The notes under the pieces are model-generated. The model did not search any database. It was not told the origin of the DNA and saw nothing but the letters and a program-made list of their open reading frames with translations. Shown here in pieces: positions 1 to 11,425 of a DNA stretch of 64,000 nucleotides. Source of the DNA: Pelecanus crispus (Eukaryota; Chordata; Aves; Pelecaniformes; Pelecanidae); contig NC_134646.1 in assembly GCF_030463565.1 (NCBI RefSeq), positions 61,769,710 through 61,833,709 on the forward strand, read 5' to 3'. How positions within the stretch are numbered: the first letter of the stretch is position 1; every line of letters begins with the position of its first letter. The translations under genes were made by a program, and so were the position numbers.

Positions 1-219
1 AACTTGTGTTTGTATTTTTTCCTGAATAAGGACTAAAAAGTTTTAGATAAGCTTTCCCTCCAAAGTGACAATAGATCTTGTCTCTTTTTATGTAACTTCT
101 TCTGGTGTGTGTTTTTGTTTGTTTTGGCTTGGTTTTTTTGTTTTTACTTTGTTTTAAAATAACTCAATTCTTGATTTGGAAGGTCAAGATATTGACAGCA
201 TATTTATTTCCTTGCACAG

Positions 220-291
220 AAATGAATGAAACTATGCATGAGAATAGCGACACTGTGGGACAAATTGTTAACTACATTATGAAAAATGAAG
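220..291 (+). CDS. RELL1: RELL1 coding exon (first in window)
   Basis: The acceptor is ttccttgcacag ending at 219 and the donor is G|gtatag at 292. The 72-nt exon supplies the last two bases of a split codon, 23 codons (MNETMHENSDTVGQIVNYIM and KNE) and one base of the next. The ATG at 222 is internal, not a start, because upstream exons are outside the window. Confidence 0.9.
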
Positions 292-3200
292 GTATAGTAT
301 TGTGATACAGAAGTTATGAGCCTTTGTGATGGTGTTCTATAACAAATACGTTTTTCCAGATATTCTGTAGTACGGTATGTTCATGTGTGTTCATTTAATA
401 ACAATTTTGTACATGCTTAACTCTTTGAGATTGCCTTCAGAAGGCAATGACTTCAAACAAAATAGGGAGTTTTTCGCTTACCTGAAAATTATTTTCTATT
501 GTAAGTTTGGTTCATGCATTTCTTGATTTTTTTTTTTTTTTTTTTTTAAAAACTATTTGGGTGTTTGAATTTGGTTTTTGGTTCATCCTTTTGTTTTGTT
601 TGTGAAGTAAAAGCTCAAAGTTGCTTTCTCAATGGTAATGTTTAAAGCATGTGAATTTTTTGTTTTGACCAGATTAAACTTTTTGTCTTGAAATTATTCT
701 TGCAGCTGTTGTCTGATGAAAGGTTTGTGCATAACTGAGACAATACGGTAGAATAGCATCAACGTTGAATTTTGGACATGGTATCTTCATGTGCTGTATG
801 TGCAAAGTAAAGGATAAAGAAGATGATATGACTTAAAACAAAATCACAGTTAAACAGCCCATGGAATGCTTGGATTAGTTCAGAATGTATTTGCCCAGTA
901 GAAGAAACATTTAGGAGACTGCATGTTTTTATAGTACAAGAACCTTTAGCCTTTTAATTTTACATTTCTATAAATTGAAGTTCTCCTAAGCATTGAATTG
1001 GCTTTGAGTTACTTCTGAATGTAGACTAGTCCTCTGGAAAAGTTGTATTTTTGGGGTGGTTTGTGGGGTCATCTGGCCTCCCCCCCCCTCTTAATAACTG
1101 TTAGGGCTTTGAGCTTGTGTATTTTTCCTTGAGGTTGGGATTAGGTACCCCATGGTTTTTTTAGGATATGCGAGCAATTGGTAGTTCTTGGCTGATAATT
1201 AATTTACATTTTGTAGGCCTCACTTAAACCGGAGTTCTTAATCTGAAGTTGCTTTATACATGTGAGGTAATGATACTCCTGTGATCAAATGGATGTTTTA
1301 AAATTTTCAGAGATATTGTTTGGGAGTATTGTGCAGATGACTATGTTATGTGGCTTGTATTGGGGCAGAGCTTTGAGTGCAATATGAACTGTAATTTTAG
1401 TAGCTCATGTTAAGAAAATCCCATAGACTTACGTTAACTTTTTTTTGCATAATTTTCTCTCATGCCTTTTGGAGATATACATTATGCAGTCATCTTTCTT
1501 TTAGATGAAATTTTTTTGAGGACCTTTAATTTTGCTGTTTGTTTTTTCTAAAGTTAGAGCTGTACACTTTTGAAGAGTTCTATTTATTCTCATTGCAGCA
1601 AATGCTGATGTGTTAAAGGCCATGGTAGCAGATAGCAGTGTCTTTGAACCTGAAAGGTAATTACTCATCTTTTTAATGCATGTTCCCTGAGGCAACTAAA
1701 AACATACCCTTTCAAAGGATTTTATTTCCTGAGCACTTTCAAGACTGCATCACTTCCTTGAGTTACCGGCTAAGAGGATAATACTTTGATTTCCTTGTGG
1801 TGTTGCTAAATTTTAATGTATGCCCTGGGTTAGTAACTGGCTCTTCTGGTTATGTGTTCTGGTGAGTGATACGGATTTATTGCTTTTTGGGCTAAAGATT
1901 TACAGAGGCTGCAAATACTTGTTTACTTTAAGGTGAAGTTACTGATGAGTTGGCTTAGTCCAAAAAAACTCTGACTTGAAAGAACAGAAGCAGCACTTGT
2001 TTCACTTGTATGGATGCTGACTTAAAATAGATATTTCTTTCTAAGTCTCCTTCTGCTTTACTTTTTTCTTTATAATTGTGGTAATACACATTGACTGACC
2101 TACCTCTGATTTTTTTTCACTACACATCTATTTAGAGAATTATGCAGAGAAAGTAGTTCAGCCCTTGAGTTGCAGATGTATTATTTGTGTAAAAGTACTT
2201 CTGTCTGTACATAAGTACCTTTAAGCTATATCTGTACTACTCTAAATACTCTTCATATGTAACCCTGTGTTCATATTGAAGGCAGAGAAGATGAAGGTTC
2301 AAGTAGTACTGTGTCACTAATAAAAGAAGTGGGAGTGTATAGTTTTAGCAAAACAAAGAGTTGAGCGTGCAACTATTTATCACCCATTTTAATGGTGAGA
2401 GGCTTGGTTATTGAAGAAAAAAATTGAATTTACAAAAGGAGTTCTTCTCAAGTATAGGAACTATTTTTAAACTTTTATGTTGCAGCAGAAATATTTGAAT
2501 TTTAACTCAATCTTTTTGCGTAGGCATATGTGATGTTATTTTGGGAGTTTTAATTCACCACTGAAATAGTCTAAAATACAAAAAATAAGGGGAAGGGAAA
2601 AATGATTGTTTGCTCTTGCATCGTTTCTGACTGATACTCCTAAAGCTTTACTAACTCAAGTGCAAATCCATTGTATTTCTTTGTAAGTTCGGTGCACTAT
2701 GAAATGCTTCCTAACGATAGGAATAGTAATGGCTAAGTAAAATCCGCACTTCTGCTTAAAGCCATTAGTTCCTGTCTTTGCTTCAGCTGTTGAACAGCTT
2801 TTATGTCCTTTAATAGTATTCTCTTATTTATTTGAAGATCATTAAATGTCTCCTGTCAATATTTTTGTTTTGAAAACAAGCATCCAAGTAACTCCAGTCT
2901 TTTATAGCCTATTTCTTTAATTTGTTATTTCTGTTCTACTTTGGAGTCTCTTCAGTTTGTTAGTAATTTTCTTGAAATAACATTTCTAAAACTGGATGGA
3001 ATGATCAGCTGAGGCATGATTAATGTGAAGTAATGTAATGTTAGGTTCACAGGTTATACTCCTGTTATTTCCACTGTGAAATTTGTCCTTTTTAAGCAAC
3101 AACATCATAATGATTCATGTTCAGCTTGTGATTTTCACCTCCTTTTTCTAAAGAGTGATCATCTGGCTAGTTTCTTTTTAATCTGGGTTTGTAAAGCTTT

Positions 3201-5343
3201 TCTGCTAAAGCACTGAAATTTGTGTTGTCCTTACTGCAATACAGCCAGTATTTTTAATAAGATTTATGTATGTTTGAACGTGTCTTTCACACACATGCTC
3301 TCCTCTGATCATCCTAATTTCTCATCTTGTCCTCTACAGTTACTATGGGTGACCCAAAGTTTATGGGTACTCTAGCTATTCTTCTATTCCATTACCCAAG
3401 GAACTGTTTAAAACGCTGAATATCATCAGGACCAGAATAACCACATTTAGTATGTCTTTCCAGTTTCATAGTAAGCTACTATTTAACTTTCTGGTATGTC
3501 TTTTTTTTTTTTTTTTTTTTTTTTTGGTTTAAAACAAGGTGTGCTACCTTATGCTACAGTTATTTAACCTTTAATGCACTGAGCTGTAGCTTGCTTTAGC
3601 AGAGTGTGTTGCAAGACAGTGTGAAAATTGATGCTGAAGTCCAAAAAAAGTACATCATCTGGTTGCTGTGCTATCTGCTTTTCTCTTTTAGAAGAAAGAT
3701 TGATTTGGTTAGATACTCTCAATAAATGTCTTTTGGTGGTTGCGCGGCTTTTTTTCCCTCTTTCTAGGTACTTTAAAAAAAAGTTTTTCTGAAGCTTAAG
3801 CCAAACGATCTGTTGATTCCTTTTCTCTTCATGGTAGACATTGTAGTTTTGCCTCTTTGCGATATTGTGGGACTATGCTCTTACTCTTCTGTGAGTTCTT
3901 AGAGATACTGTAACAATTCTGAAATACTTTTGTAGTTCTCTAAGTGTGAATTTAATCAGCTAATGTCTTCATCAGTATAAGTTCATGTAACCTGTCCTCT
4001 TCTATTTTAGCCTGATTTTTTTTCCCCATTTCCTTGCCTTTTTCTGTTAGTTAACTTAACCACATGACTGTAGCTGAATTAATTTATGGAAGTAATTTTA
4101 ACTGTAAAAGCATGATATCGGAGGGAACTTTAAGCCAGACATCCTCACAAATAAATGGTCCCTAAAAAAACTAGCTATTCACTGGACATAACTGAACATT
4201 ATATTTTTATCCTTTTTTTTTTTTAAGAAACAGGATTTTATAGTAAACACTAAATTTCCTTTATACTTTTTCCTGCAGCCCTTTGTCTCCTACCTCTCCT
4301 GGGAGTCCAACGAGTCCAGGGTCTCCTTTGTCACCTGGTGCTGTTCCGTTTAAACACAACTGTAAAGGCCATCACTTCCATACTGTTGGAGGAGTGGTAG
4401 AAAAGGATGTTTGTACTCGTTGTAGCCACAAACGATGGCACCTTATAAAGCCAGCTCACAAATCTAAAGAGCACAGAAGAAGTCGTCTTGGAGAAGTTAC
4501 AGTCCTTTCTGTGGGAAGGTAGGACTTAGGTGTACTGTATACTTTTCTTAGGGACGCTACAGTGGCCCATGGCACATCAGACATCTATTGATTTTACTGT
4601 TTATAGCATCAGTGAGTGTTTTCTGTAACTTTTTTTTTTATTAGCCTGAAGTTATTTCTGGAAGAAGTAAATGTGACTTTTTTTTTAAGAGCTAGGTAAA
4701 TAGATGGGGATTTACTGTGGGTATAAATCCAAAGCTGTTGCTCTATTGATACTGCCTAAAAAGAAACAAGGATTGCACACTAATAAATTCCTCTGTTTCT
4801 GAATTTGGTATTTCTCAAGTAAGTGTGAGCTATAGAAACAACTTCATTCTGTTTCATTATTTTTAATTCCTAGTTATGTTGTAGTTGTCTTAGAAAACTA
4901 CTGTTCTAAGTCGTATGCAATCCATGGATTCTGCTTTAAAACGCAATTCGCTCAGAAAGTGTGATTCAACAGTAACAAGTATTAAAAGTACATGTAGGTA
5001 ACAGGAAGTAAGATTGCTCTGAAGCTGGGTCTGTATGGGTGTCAGCTCTGACGTCTAGGTCTTGGGACCTGAAAATGTGTTGCTGTCTGTACACTGGGTA
5101 CTGAGAACAATCTAACTAATCTCTGGGGAAATACAGCTGGATCTTTCTTTTCCTTACCTCAGATTTAGAGTCACAAAAGTGGAGCACAAATCGAATTCCA
5201 AAGAACGGAAAAGCTTGATGTCTGTTAGTGGCGTGGAGAGTATCAATGGTGATATGCCTGCCACGCCTGAGAAACAAGAGGCGAGCGAAGCACCTGCCAC
5301 GCCTGTGAAACAGGAGATGCAAGAGGGGAGAAGCTCAGAGTAA
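220..5343 (+). CDS. RELL1: RELL1 (RELT-like protein 1), C-terminal part, spliced from four exons
   Basis: The coding sequence is a join of 220-291, 1599-1656, 4279-4518 and 5163-5343, with every junction at AG/GT and all phases consistent. It gives about 182 residues; human RELL1 is about 271, so the signal peptide, extracellular part and membrane helix lie upstream of the window. The visible part is the cytoplasmic tail. It starts with a stretch containing NYIMKNEANADVLKAMVA, then an SP-rich linker (SPTSPGSPTSPGSPLSPG), a Cys/His-rich block (HNCKGHHFH through DVCTRCSHKRWH), VTVLSVGRFRVTKVEHKS, and an acidic end. From memory of the human protein, the VTVLSVGRFRVTKVEHKSN and SLMSVSG segments are near-identical. 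RELT-family proteins are membrane proteins whose tails bind SPAK/OSR1-type kinases. Identification is firm; the exact function in this species is inferred. Confidence 0.95.
292..1598 (+). other. RELL1 intron
   Basis: AT-rich intronic DNA. It contains a T-run at 529-547 and a short C-run near 1081-1088. I see no exon-like or repeat-family signal. Confidence 0.8.
1599..1656 (+). CDS. RELL1: RELL1 coding exon
   Basis: The acceptor is attctcattgcag ending at 1598 and the donor is AG|gtaatt at 1657. The 58-nt exon encodes NADVLKAMVADSSVFEPE plus split codons at both ends (an Ala completed from the previous exon and a Ser completed in the next). It is too short to stand out as an open frame and was found by frame and splice-site continuity with the flanking exons. 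Confidence 0.92.
1657..4278 (+). other. RELL1 intron carrying an ancient CR1
   Basis: Intron between two recognised RELL1 exons. An old antisense CR1 (about 2660-3480) fills its centre, followed at once by a T-run of about 26 nt (3500-3526). The rest is unremarkable AT-rich sequence. Confidence 0.8.
2660..3480 (-). mobile_element. Ancient CR1-type LINE relic, antisense in RELL1 intron
   Basis: Read along +, the segment follows the antisense of the 3' part of CR1 ORF2 block by block. Examples are GAAATGCTTCCTAACGATAG, AAAGCCATTAGTTCCTGTC, CTTCAGTTTGTTAGTAATTT, CTTGAAATAACATTTCTAAAA, CTGGATGGAATGATCAGCTGAGG, ATACTCCTGTTA and TTCAGCTTGTGAT, ending near CGCTGAATATCATCAGGACC. Many substitutions and small indels show great age, and no frame survives. 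The match is from memory of amniote CR1 consensus sequences, and the family subtype is not resolved. Confidence 0.68.
4279..4518 (+). CDS. RELL1: RELL1 coding exon with SP-rich linker and Cys/His block
   Basis: The acceptor is tttttcctgcag ending at 4278 and the donor is AG|gtagga at 4519. The exon encodes PLSPTSPGSPTSPGSPLSPG, then a Cys/His-rich block, then GEVTVLSVG and the first two bases of the Arg codon of RFRV. The Ser-Pro repeats look like proline-directed phosphorylation sites (inference). Confidence 0.95.
4519..5162 (+). other. RELL1 intron
   Basis: A 644-nt intron with good splice sites at both ends (gtagga ... ttacctcag). No repeat or RNA gene seen. Confidence 0.85.
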
Positions 5344-5350
5344 ACTGCAG
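5163..5350 (+). CDS. RELL1: RELL1 last coding exon, stop codon and 7 nt of 3'UTR
   Basis: The acceptor is ttccttacctcag ending at 5162. The exon encodes FRVTKVEHKSNSKERKSLMS and continues to a stop TAA at 5341-5343. The donor CTGCAG|gtatca follows directly, so only 7 nt of 3'UTR lie in this exon. The last 25 codons hold a partly duplicated PATP(E/V)KQE unit that I do not recall in the shorter human tail. Confidence 0.93.
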
Positions 5351-8300
5351 GTATCAAACATTGAGAACTTGTATTGAAAGTGGTATATTTTGAACTAACT
5401 GAAGGTAATCAGTGAAGAGAAATGAAGTTGAAAATGTATCAGTTCTGCATGAAAACTCGTCTTTCAATTTCAAAAGTTTCTACAGAAGTCTGCAAAAATT
5501 ATATTTGATCACTCAGTTAATGATAAATTGGTAAAGGCTAAATTATCCACCAAGTTCTTATCTAATTATTCATTTAGATTTTGTAGTTAGAGTAGCTGTT
5601 GAAATAAAAAATACTTTGTGGAGGTGGCATCACTGGTCCAAGAAACAAAACATCTGCATATTAATTTTAGGCAATAAATGAGGGATCAGATTTAGGGGCA
5701 ATGTGCTTATTACCCAAAAGAAACAAATGCTGCTGACAGCTCCATCACTACAATAACTACAGTGCTGCTTCCTTATGTTTGCTGCCCTGTACTGTGTGCT
5801 TGTATAAGGTGACTGCTTACTAGATACTTCTCTGACGTATCAGTGGAGCTTTGGCTGGTAAGAATGGAGACACATGAAGATGCTTGTGTCGCAGGGATCT
5901 TTGGTAGGTTACTAAGCCAGGAGGTTGGGGTTTTCTTGTGACTCACTAAACTTCAGTGAATTGCTTGAGGTACCCCATTAAGCATATCAAGAATGTGTCT
6001 GGCATGGTCTGGCGTGCACCCCTGACTACTTTTTCTTTAACAGTTAAGAATGTCGGGAGGAAAAAGCCCTGTAGGTTAATATGGCTTGCTTCTAACCGAT
6101 GATGCACCGATTGATAATCTGAAGGGGAAAGGTGATTTTACACAAATACGATTCAAAATACAGAGCTTGACCCTTGGGGAAGAAAGGGGTTCTGGGGTGA
6201 CAAAATAAAAGCACTGGATTTGAAGAAAGTGAACGGAGTGCCAAACTCTCTGTGTTGAGAGAGAGGATAAAGTCATCTTGTGTCAGCTCAGTCCAGTTTC
6301 AAACTCTCAGTAACTTCAAATATGAGGGAAATTCACAAGTGGAAACTGGGTGTGTTTAAAAATGTAACAAGACCCAAAACCCTCAAGGGTTTTGTCTTGA
6401 GGTTAAATTCCGAAAGGCCAAGGCACGAGATGTGGCCTTTGCTTCATATCCGTTGTTTATTCATTACGAAAACATTCTGTAATTGTATCAGTTTAGAAAG
6501 GAAGACAAAATAGAGAGCTGGTATGCAATGGGATACTTCCTCCCAACCTTTACTGGCAGCACAGGTATGCCTGTTGAACGAAGCAGAGTGTATTTGTCTG
6601 GACTCTGTGCCTCGTCATTAAATTATACCCAATTTTTTGGAACCCTTGTCATAGGGGAGGAAAGACTTGGAGATGTGGTATGCTTCTAAATGTTTAAAAA
6701 ACTTTCGAGGGTAATGAAGTAAATTACTCTTTTTGCTCAGTGGGTAAGAAGGTAAATACAAGGCTAATTTGCAAGGAAGTGGAGTTCAAGTTTCAAAAAT
6801 TAAAAAGTTGGCATAAGTTGTCATTACCTTTATTGCTGGACATTTGTAAGACCAGACTGGACAAATGCTTGTCAAGCCAGTGCAAATACAGCTGGCTCTG
6901 CCTTGGAGATAGGTGATAGACTGTAAGGATGGTTGGGGTTTTTTGTTCTGCTTTTTGTTCTGTGGCACATTTGGCCAAATCATAGCTTTTTAGTGGCTGC
7001 TGTCTCTGTCTCATTGCTGCTCTGTAATTTGTGAAGGAGCTACAGATGTCAGTGAAAGACAAACTTTACTTTTACTTTCTGATTCAGAATTATACCCTGG
7101 TGCTCAGGGATTTTTTGTTGGTGTGATTTTTATCCCTTTCTTCTCTTTTTAAAAAACAATGTTAGCTAAATGCAATAGGAGATAATCTCTTCCTTCACTG
7201 GCTGCATTGGCTTTTGCATGCCCAGCTAATTGTTTTGTTACTCCTGTGACTACTTTTTTTTTGCCTTTTCTGTATCTCTAATGGTAGCATGATCAGACTG
7301 TTTGTAACATGATTTTTGACTTAAAGGCAGACGAGTTATCTTCTCTTTAAACATTAGAAATAGAAAAGGGCGTGTACGAAAATAAAGTTAATTCCAGTGC
7401 ACTTTGATTTAAAAAAAAAAAAAATCATGTTTTGTAGTCCAGTTTTCTTTCTAATTTGTTCTTTCCTCTCCTAAATAAGAAAACTGTTCCCTGTAATTAC
7501 CTAAAAGTGGTTCTCTAAATGTAAACCATTACTACTTCAATCTAAAAATAAGATGTTCTCTAGAGAGATATGATAGTATAGCTATAAAAAAATTAAATGT
7601 CCATCTATGGCAGCTTTTTATTGTAGAACCTCTCTTAGGATTAAAGTATTGCCCTTTCTGAAAACAAATGTTCTAATAGCAGAGAAATAGCTCTGGAATC
7701 TCTTGTAAAGATCTCTCCAACAGAACTATTTTGTAAATCCTCTGGGAAACTAGCCAGGCCTGTTTGATGTGCACTGCAAAAAAATAAACAGATCTTGCTT
7801 GAAAGACTATGATACTGTTACCTAGCATGATTCTAGGTCAGTTCTTGTCCACTGTCATGAAAAGCTGTTCACATATAAACAGGTAGTAGTTAGAACTTTA
7901 CTTCAATTACTTACTTCAGACTTCTAGTAAATTATTATAGCTTAATTTCCTGAAACTTGAACAGATAAGCAGCATTGAAGACTTTTGTGCCTCCAGCCAA
8001 TAAATTTGTGATAAAAAAAGCCATATAGTTTTGGAGAATTAGGCTCAGATCTTCAGATGCAGAGGAAGAAGGCAGACACAAATGTGTGTTTAAGTGCTGC
8101 CAGAAAAGGTTTGTTCTGGCGTTTGGAGGCAGTAGATTTGTGCTTTGTGGCCTGACTGTAACCACTCTTACTGAGAGTTTCTGTATGAGATGGAATTCCT
8201 GAGCTGGGCAGTACCTAAATGACATAATAGTGCTGGTTGCTTGTGTTCACTGCTGCTCTCGAGTTCAGCGTTTTTGTTTGTTTTTTTTTCCCCCTAAACT

Positions 8301-8890
8301 GACATGTTCTTAGTATTTTCTTGAAGTGACCTCTGCAGTGTTTCAGCTTATCCTAGTGCCTTGCTGGCTGGATCATTTGAAGCTGTAGCACGTCTTCTCC
8401 ATGTCTCCAAGGTCCATGTACTCAGCAGACTCCATTTCATCAGTTAAGTTTATTTAAAATAATGCTTAGTGGCACATGAAAAAGTAGTAGATATGCAGCT
8501 GATAGTTGAAGTCAAAATTTTCAGTTGAGCTTTTGCACATTCATTGTAAGCTTACTGGGTAAACAAAAACTTAAGGTACTGGTGCACTGAAGTTGTGTAA
8601 CTTTTTCCATTCCTAGTGTCCTTTTCAAAGTTGTGTGTGCTTTGCACTGTGATGTGATTTGTCAGTTTGTTCTTGTGTTTGTCCATCCTTTCCATGAGTA
8701 CCAGCTGAATTTTTAGTTCCTCTCCTTTAGAATTTCACATGCTGAACTTGCAATGCATGGCAACCACTTCATGTGATTGTGGCATTTTTCTCCATTTCAG
8801 AGCAACTGCTAACTCTTTAATTGGTGTGTTCATCCTAAAACTAATTTTGCTGTTTAGGCTTATTTTTAGAATTGTTTTCTTCTCTTGCAG
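5351..8890 (+). other. Intron within the RELL1 3'UTR
   Basis: About 3.5 kb between the stop-codon exon and the inferred 3'UTR exon. It contains a degraded CR1-like fragment near 6840-6930 and an A-run at 7409-7423. Short open frames here are not exon-like. If the donor at 5351 is not used in some transcripts, part of this becomes 3'UTR. Confidence 0.65.
6840..6930 (+). mobile_element. Degraded CR1-like 3'-end fragment
   Basis: The stretch aagaccagactggacaaa, then gcttgtcaagccagtgc and ctggctctgccttgga, follows the order of the sense CR1 3' end (the grouping 'gaccagactggacaaa...tgtca...ggtcctgcctt'). It is about 90 nt long and poorly conserved. It could be a chance resemblance. Confidence 0.4.
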
Positions 8891-11425
8891 GTGGAAATTT
8901 TAGAAGAAGCTTGTCTGCTAGCACTTTGGAGAAAACTGAAAACTTCCAAGAGATGCGTACTATTTAAGGAAATGTATTTATAGCACTGTAGCATTTTTAC
9001 AAGTTCTGTGATGGCATCCATGCAAGGTTAAACACTTAATTTCGCCAATAAGATCAGTAAGATTTCAACACTTAAATACTGTTGAGCTGTGTGGACCTCA
9101 TACCAGATGTTGGGCTTCATCTCGGAAAGAAAAAATACATATAAGTTTTTGGACAGGAAAGGTAAAAGCCTTACCAAATTTTTTTTTTTTTTTTTTTACT
9201 AAGATAAGCATTTTTAATGAGCTCAACATTACAAATAATATGATTACCCTGTGGATAAACTGTGTTCACCCTTGTGGTCCCCTCTGGATTTTTCTTCTCT
9301 GTTCTTCCCCTCCAGCATTGACAAGTATTTGCTGAAGATAAAAAACAGCCTTTGGAACATGAAAATATTCTTTTAATCTAATTGCTAGTAGTCAAGCAAA
9401 ACATACAAGGAAATAATTATGTCAGCCAAAATCTGCATGTGTGTCTTTAGTGCATAAGCCCTTGGACTCTGAAGGGTACTTCACAACACAGAGTGGTTCA
9501 GCTGTATGCAGATGTTAAATTAAATTGTTGTCTTCCTCCTGTTACCTCCCCCTTACTATTTAACATAGGCTGAAGAGCATCTTTTTCTCTGCAGTTGAGT
9601 GAGCTCTTGGGAAGGTTATTTTCTTCAAGGCCACTTGTTCTCCCACTTTATTGTAACTACTCGCTCATATTTGAAGAATGCCTAATAGTTTTGCCTTTCT
9701 TTTTTGTTTTTACCCACAGGTTCCTTATTAAGCTAAGGCAACATATTTCAACCATTAGATAAGGATATGGAATATTTGGCATTAAAAATTTATGGAGTAT
9801 ATATTAATGTACATCAGAGTGGCTTTATTGGACTGAGGGTAGCTGTTTTCATTGGCACCAAAATCTTAAGCCAGTGTCACTCCCTTCATACTTTAAGTGT
9901 GACTTACTGATAAAAATACCAGTGATGGTTTTGTGATGTTAATTCTTTGTGTCTACCTGTCATGATCTCTGCTTTGTCCTGTCATTTTGTTTTTGGGAGG
10001 GAAATCTTTGCAATACTTCAGCAAATTTTGCTGTGTAATAGAAACTGAAAAAATAATATTTGTTCGGAGTGCCTAAGAATATAAGCTCTAATGTAATGCA
10101 TTTTAGTAGAGATTGCACTATATTCTGAGAACTATAAAGTAACTTAATCTGCTTTATGAACTCAATGAAAATCAGTGTTTGTTTTGAAATTCATTTGTTT
10201 TAAATTAATGCTTTGAATCCCTTTAGTCCAAGTGCTCAAAACTGTGTTTCTCCTTCAGATCTGAGAATCAGGTTTCTTCATCAGTTTATGCAGTGTTAAC
10301 AATCAGTGTGTACAAAGATAAAAATTAATCTTCTTCTGTATTAGATACTCCCGTGTCTTGGCAGGAAACATCAAGTTTGTTTCACTCTTGCTGCAAGTAT
10401 GTGCTGCTGATGGTCTTCCTTCTACTTGTATCCATGAGATACTGATTGGACCTACCGATACATACTTTTCACTGATGCTATATTTGCCAAAAAAAAACCC
10501 CCACCACCCACCAAAGCTCTGAAAAGCATAAATGGTTTATTGTTCCTTTTAAAATGGATGCTTTTAGAAATAATTGTCCATCCTTGAGAACCCAAAATAA
10601 CTGTTTGGCCAGGACTGGAACTTGAGTGTTTAGCATTCCTACTCCCATTAATTTAAACCTGGCTTATGAAATCTCTGCAATATTTAACATAAACACCGAG
10701 CTCACCTTACAGGCATACCTTTAATATTCTTGAATTTTTCTTCAAGCTTCACTTGATTATTTGTATGAAGAGCTAATATTTTTAGAAGAATTTAATTAGT
10801 GTTGGTTATAGTAGTTAGCTTTCAGTTTCCAAGAAATTGAGAGCTATGAGTATAAAATGTTACTGGAAAAAAGGGAGTGTTGGGCAAAACCAAGCAGTTT
10901 CAAATACTTTTCAGAAAGGAGATACACAGTTATTGACTGTCCCAAAAGCTTTAAAAAAAAAGGGGGGGGGGTAATTTGATAATGCTGGGTTTTGATACAT
11001 GATGATAGGTTAGTATTGCAAGTAAATTTGCCAAAAGGATGGAAGAAAGTTTAAACAGAAATATGTATTTTTTTACTTAATTTAAAAGTAGTTTCTATTT
11101 TGATTCCATTGGAAATATGTAGAATAAAAGAAATGAATGTGTTGGATATGTAAAACATTGTTTACCTGTATAAAATACTTGGGTTATTAGAGGGCCTGAC
11201 TTGTGCAAGAATTTAATTTGTGCATTGCTACTTCAATAAGAGGATTTAGAAACTGTGCCTCTTTCATTTCATTTAACACTACACTCTGCTATTTTACAGG
11301 GGTATGGATATTGCCATATTAGTCTGCCTTTCTTAAATTTGCATATTGGATGTATTTTTAACAAAATAGTTTATATACAACTTTTGTACTACCAAGCAGT
11401 AAATAAAAAATATTGATTCTTAAGC
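8891..11425 (+). other. RELL1: RELL1 3'UTR exon (non-coding)
   Basis: A strong acceptor (gttttcttctcttgcag, ending at 8890) is the first good partner for the donor at 5351. The sequence that follows is AT-rich and has no long frame, as expected of a long vertebrate 3'UTR. Poly(A) signals AATAAA lie at 11123-11128 and 11402-11407; the second is followed by a TG/T-rich stretch (gcttgcttgtgac). A T-run of about 20 nt lies at 9179-9198. The exon start is well supported; the end is inferred from the last signal and could be further 3'. Confidence 0.7.
11402..11407 (+). promoter_or_regulatory. Probable RELL1 poly(A) signal
   Basis: Canonical AATAAA with a TG-rich downstream element within 40 nt. 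An upstream AATAAA at 11123-11128 could give a shorter transcript. Confidence 0.6.
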
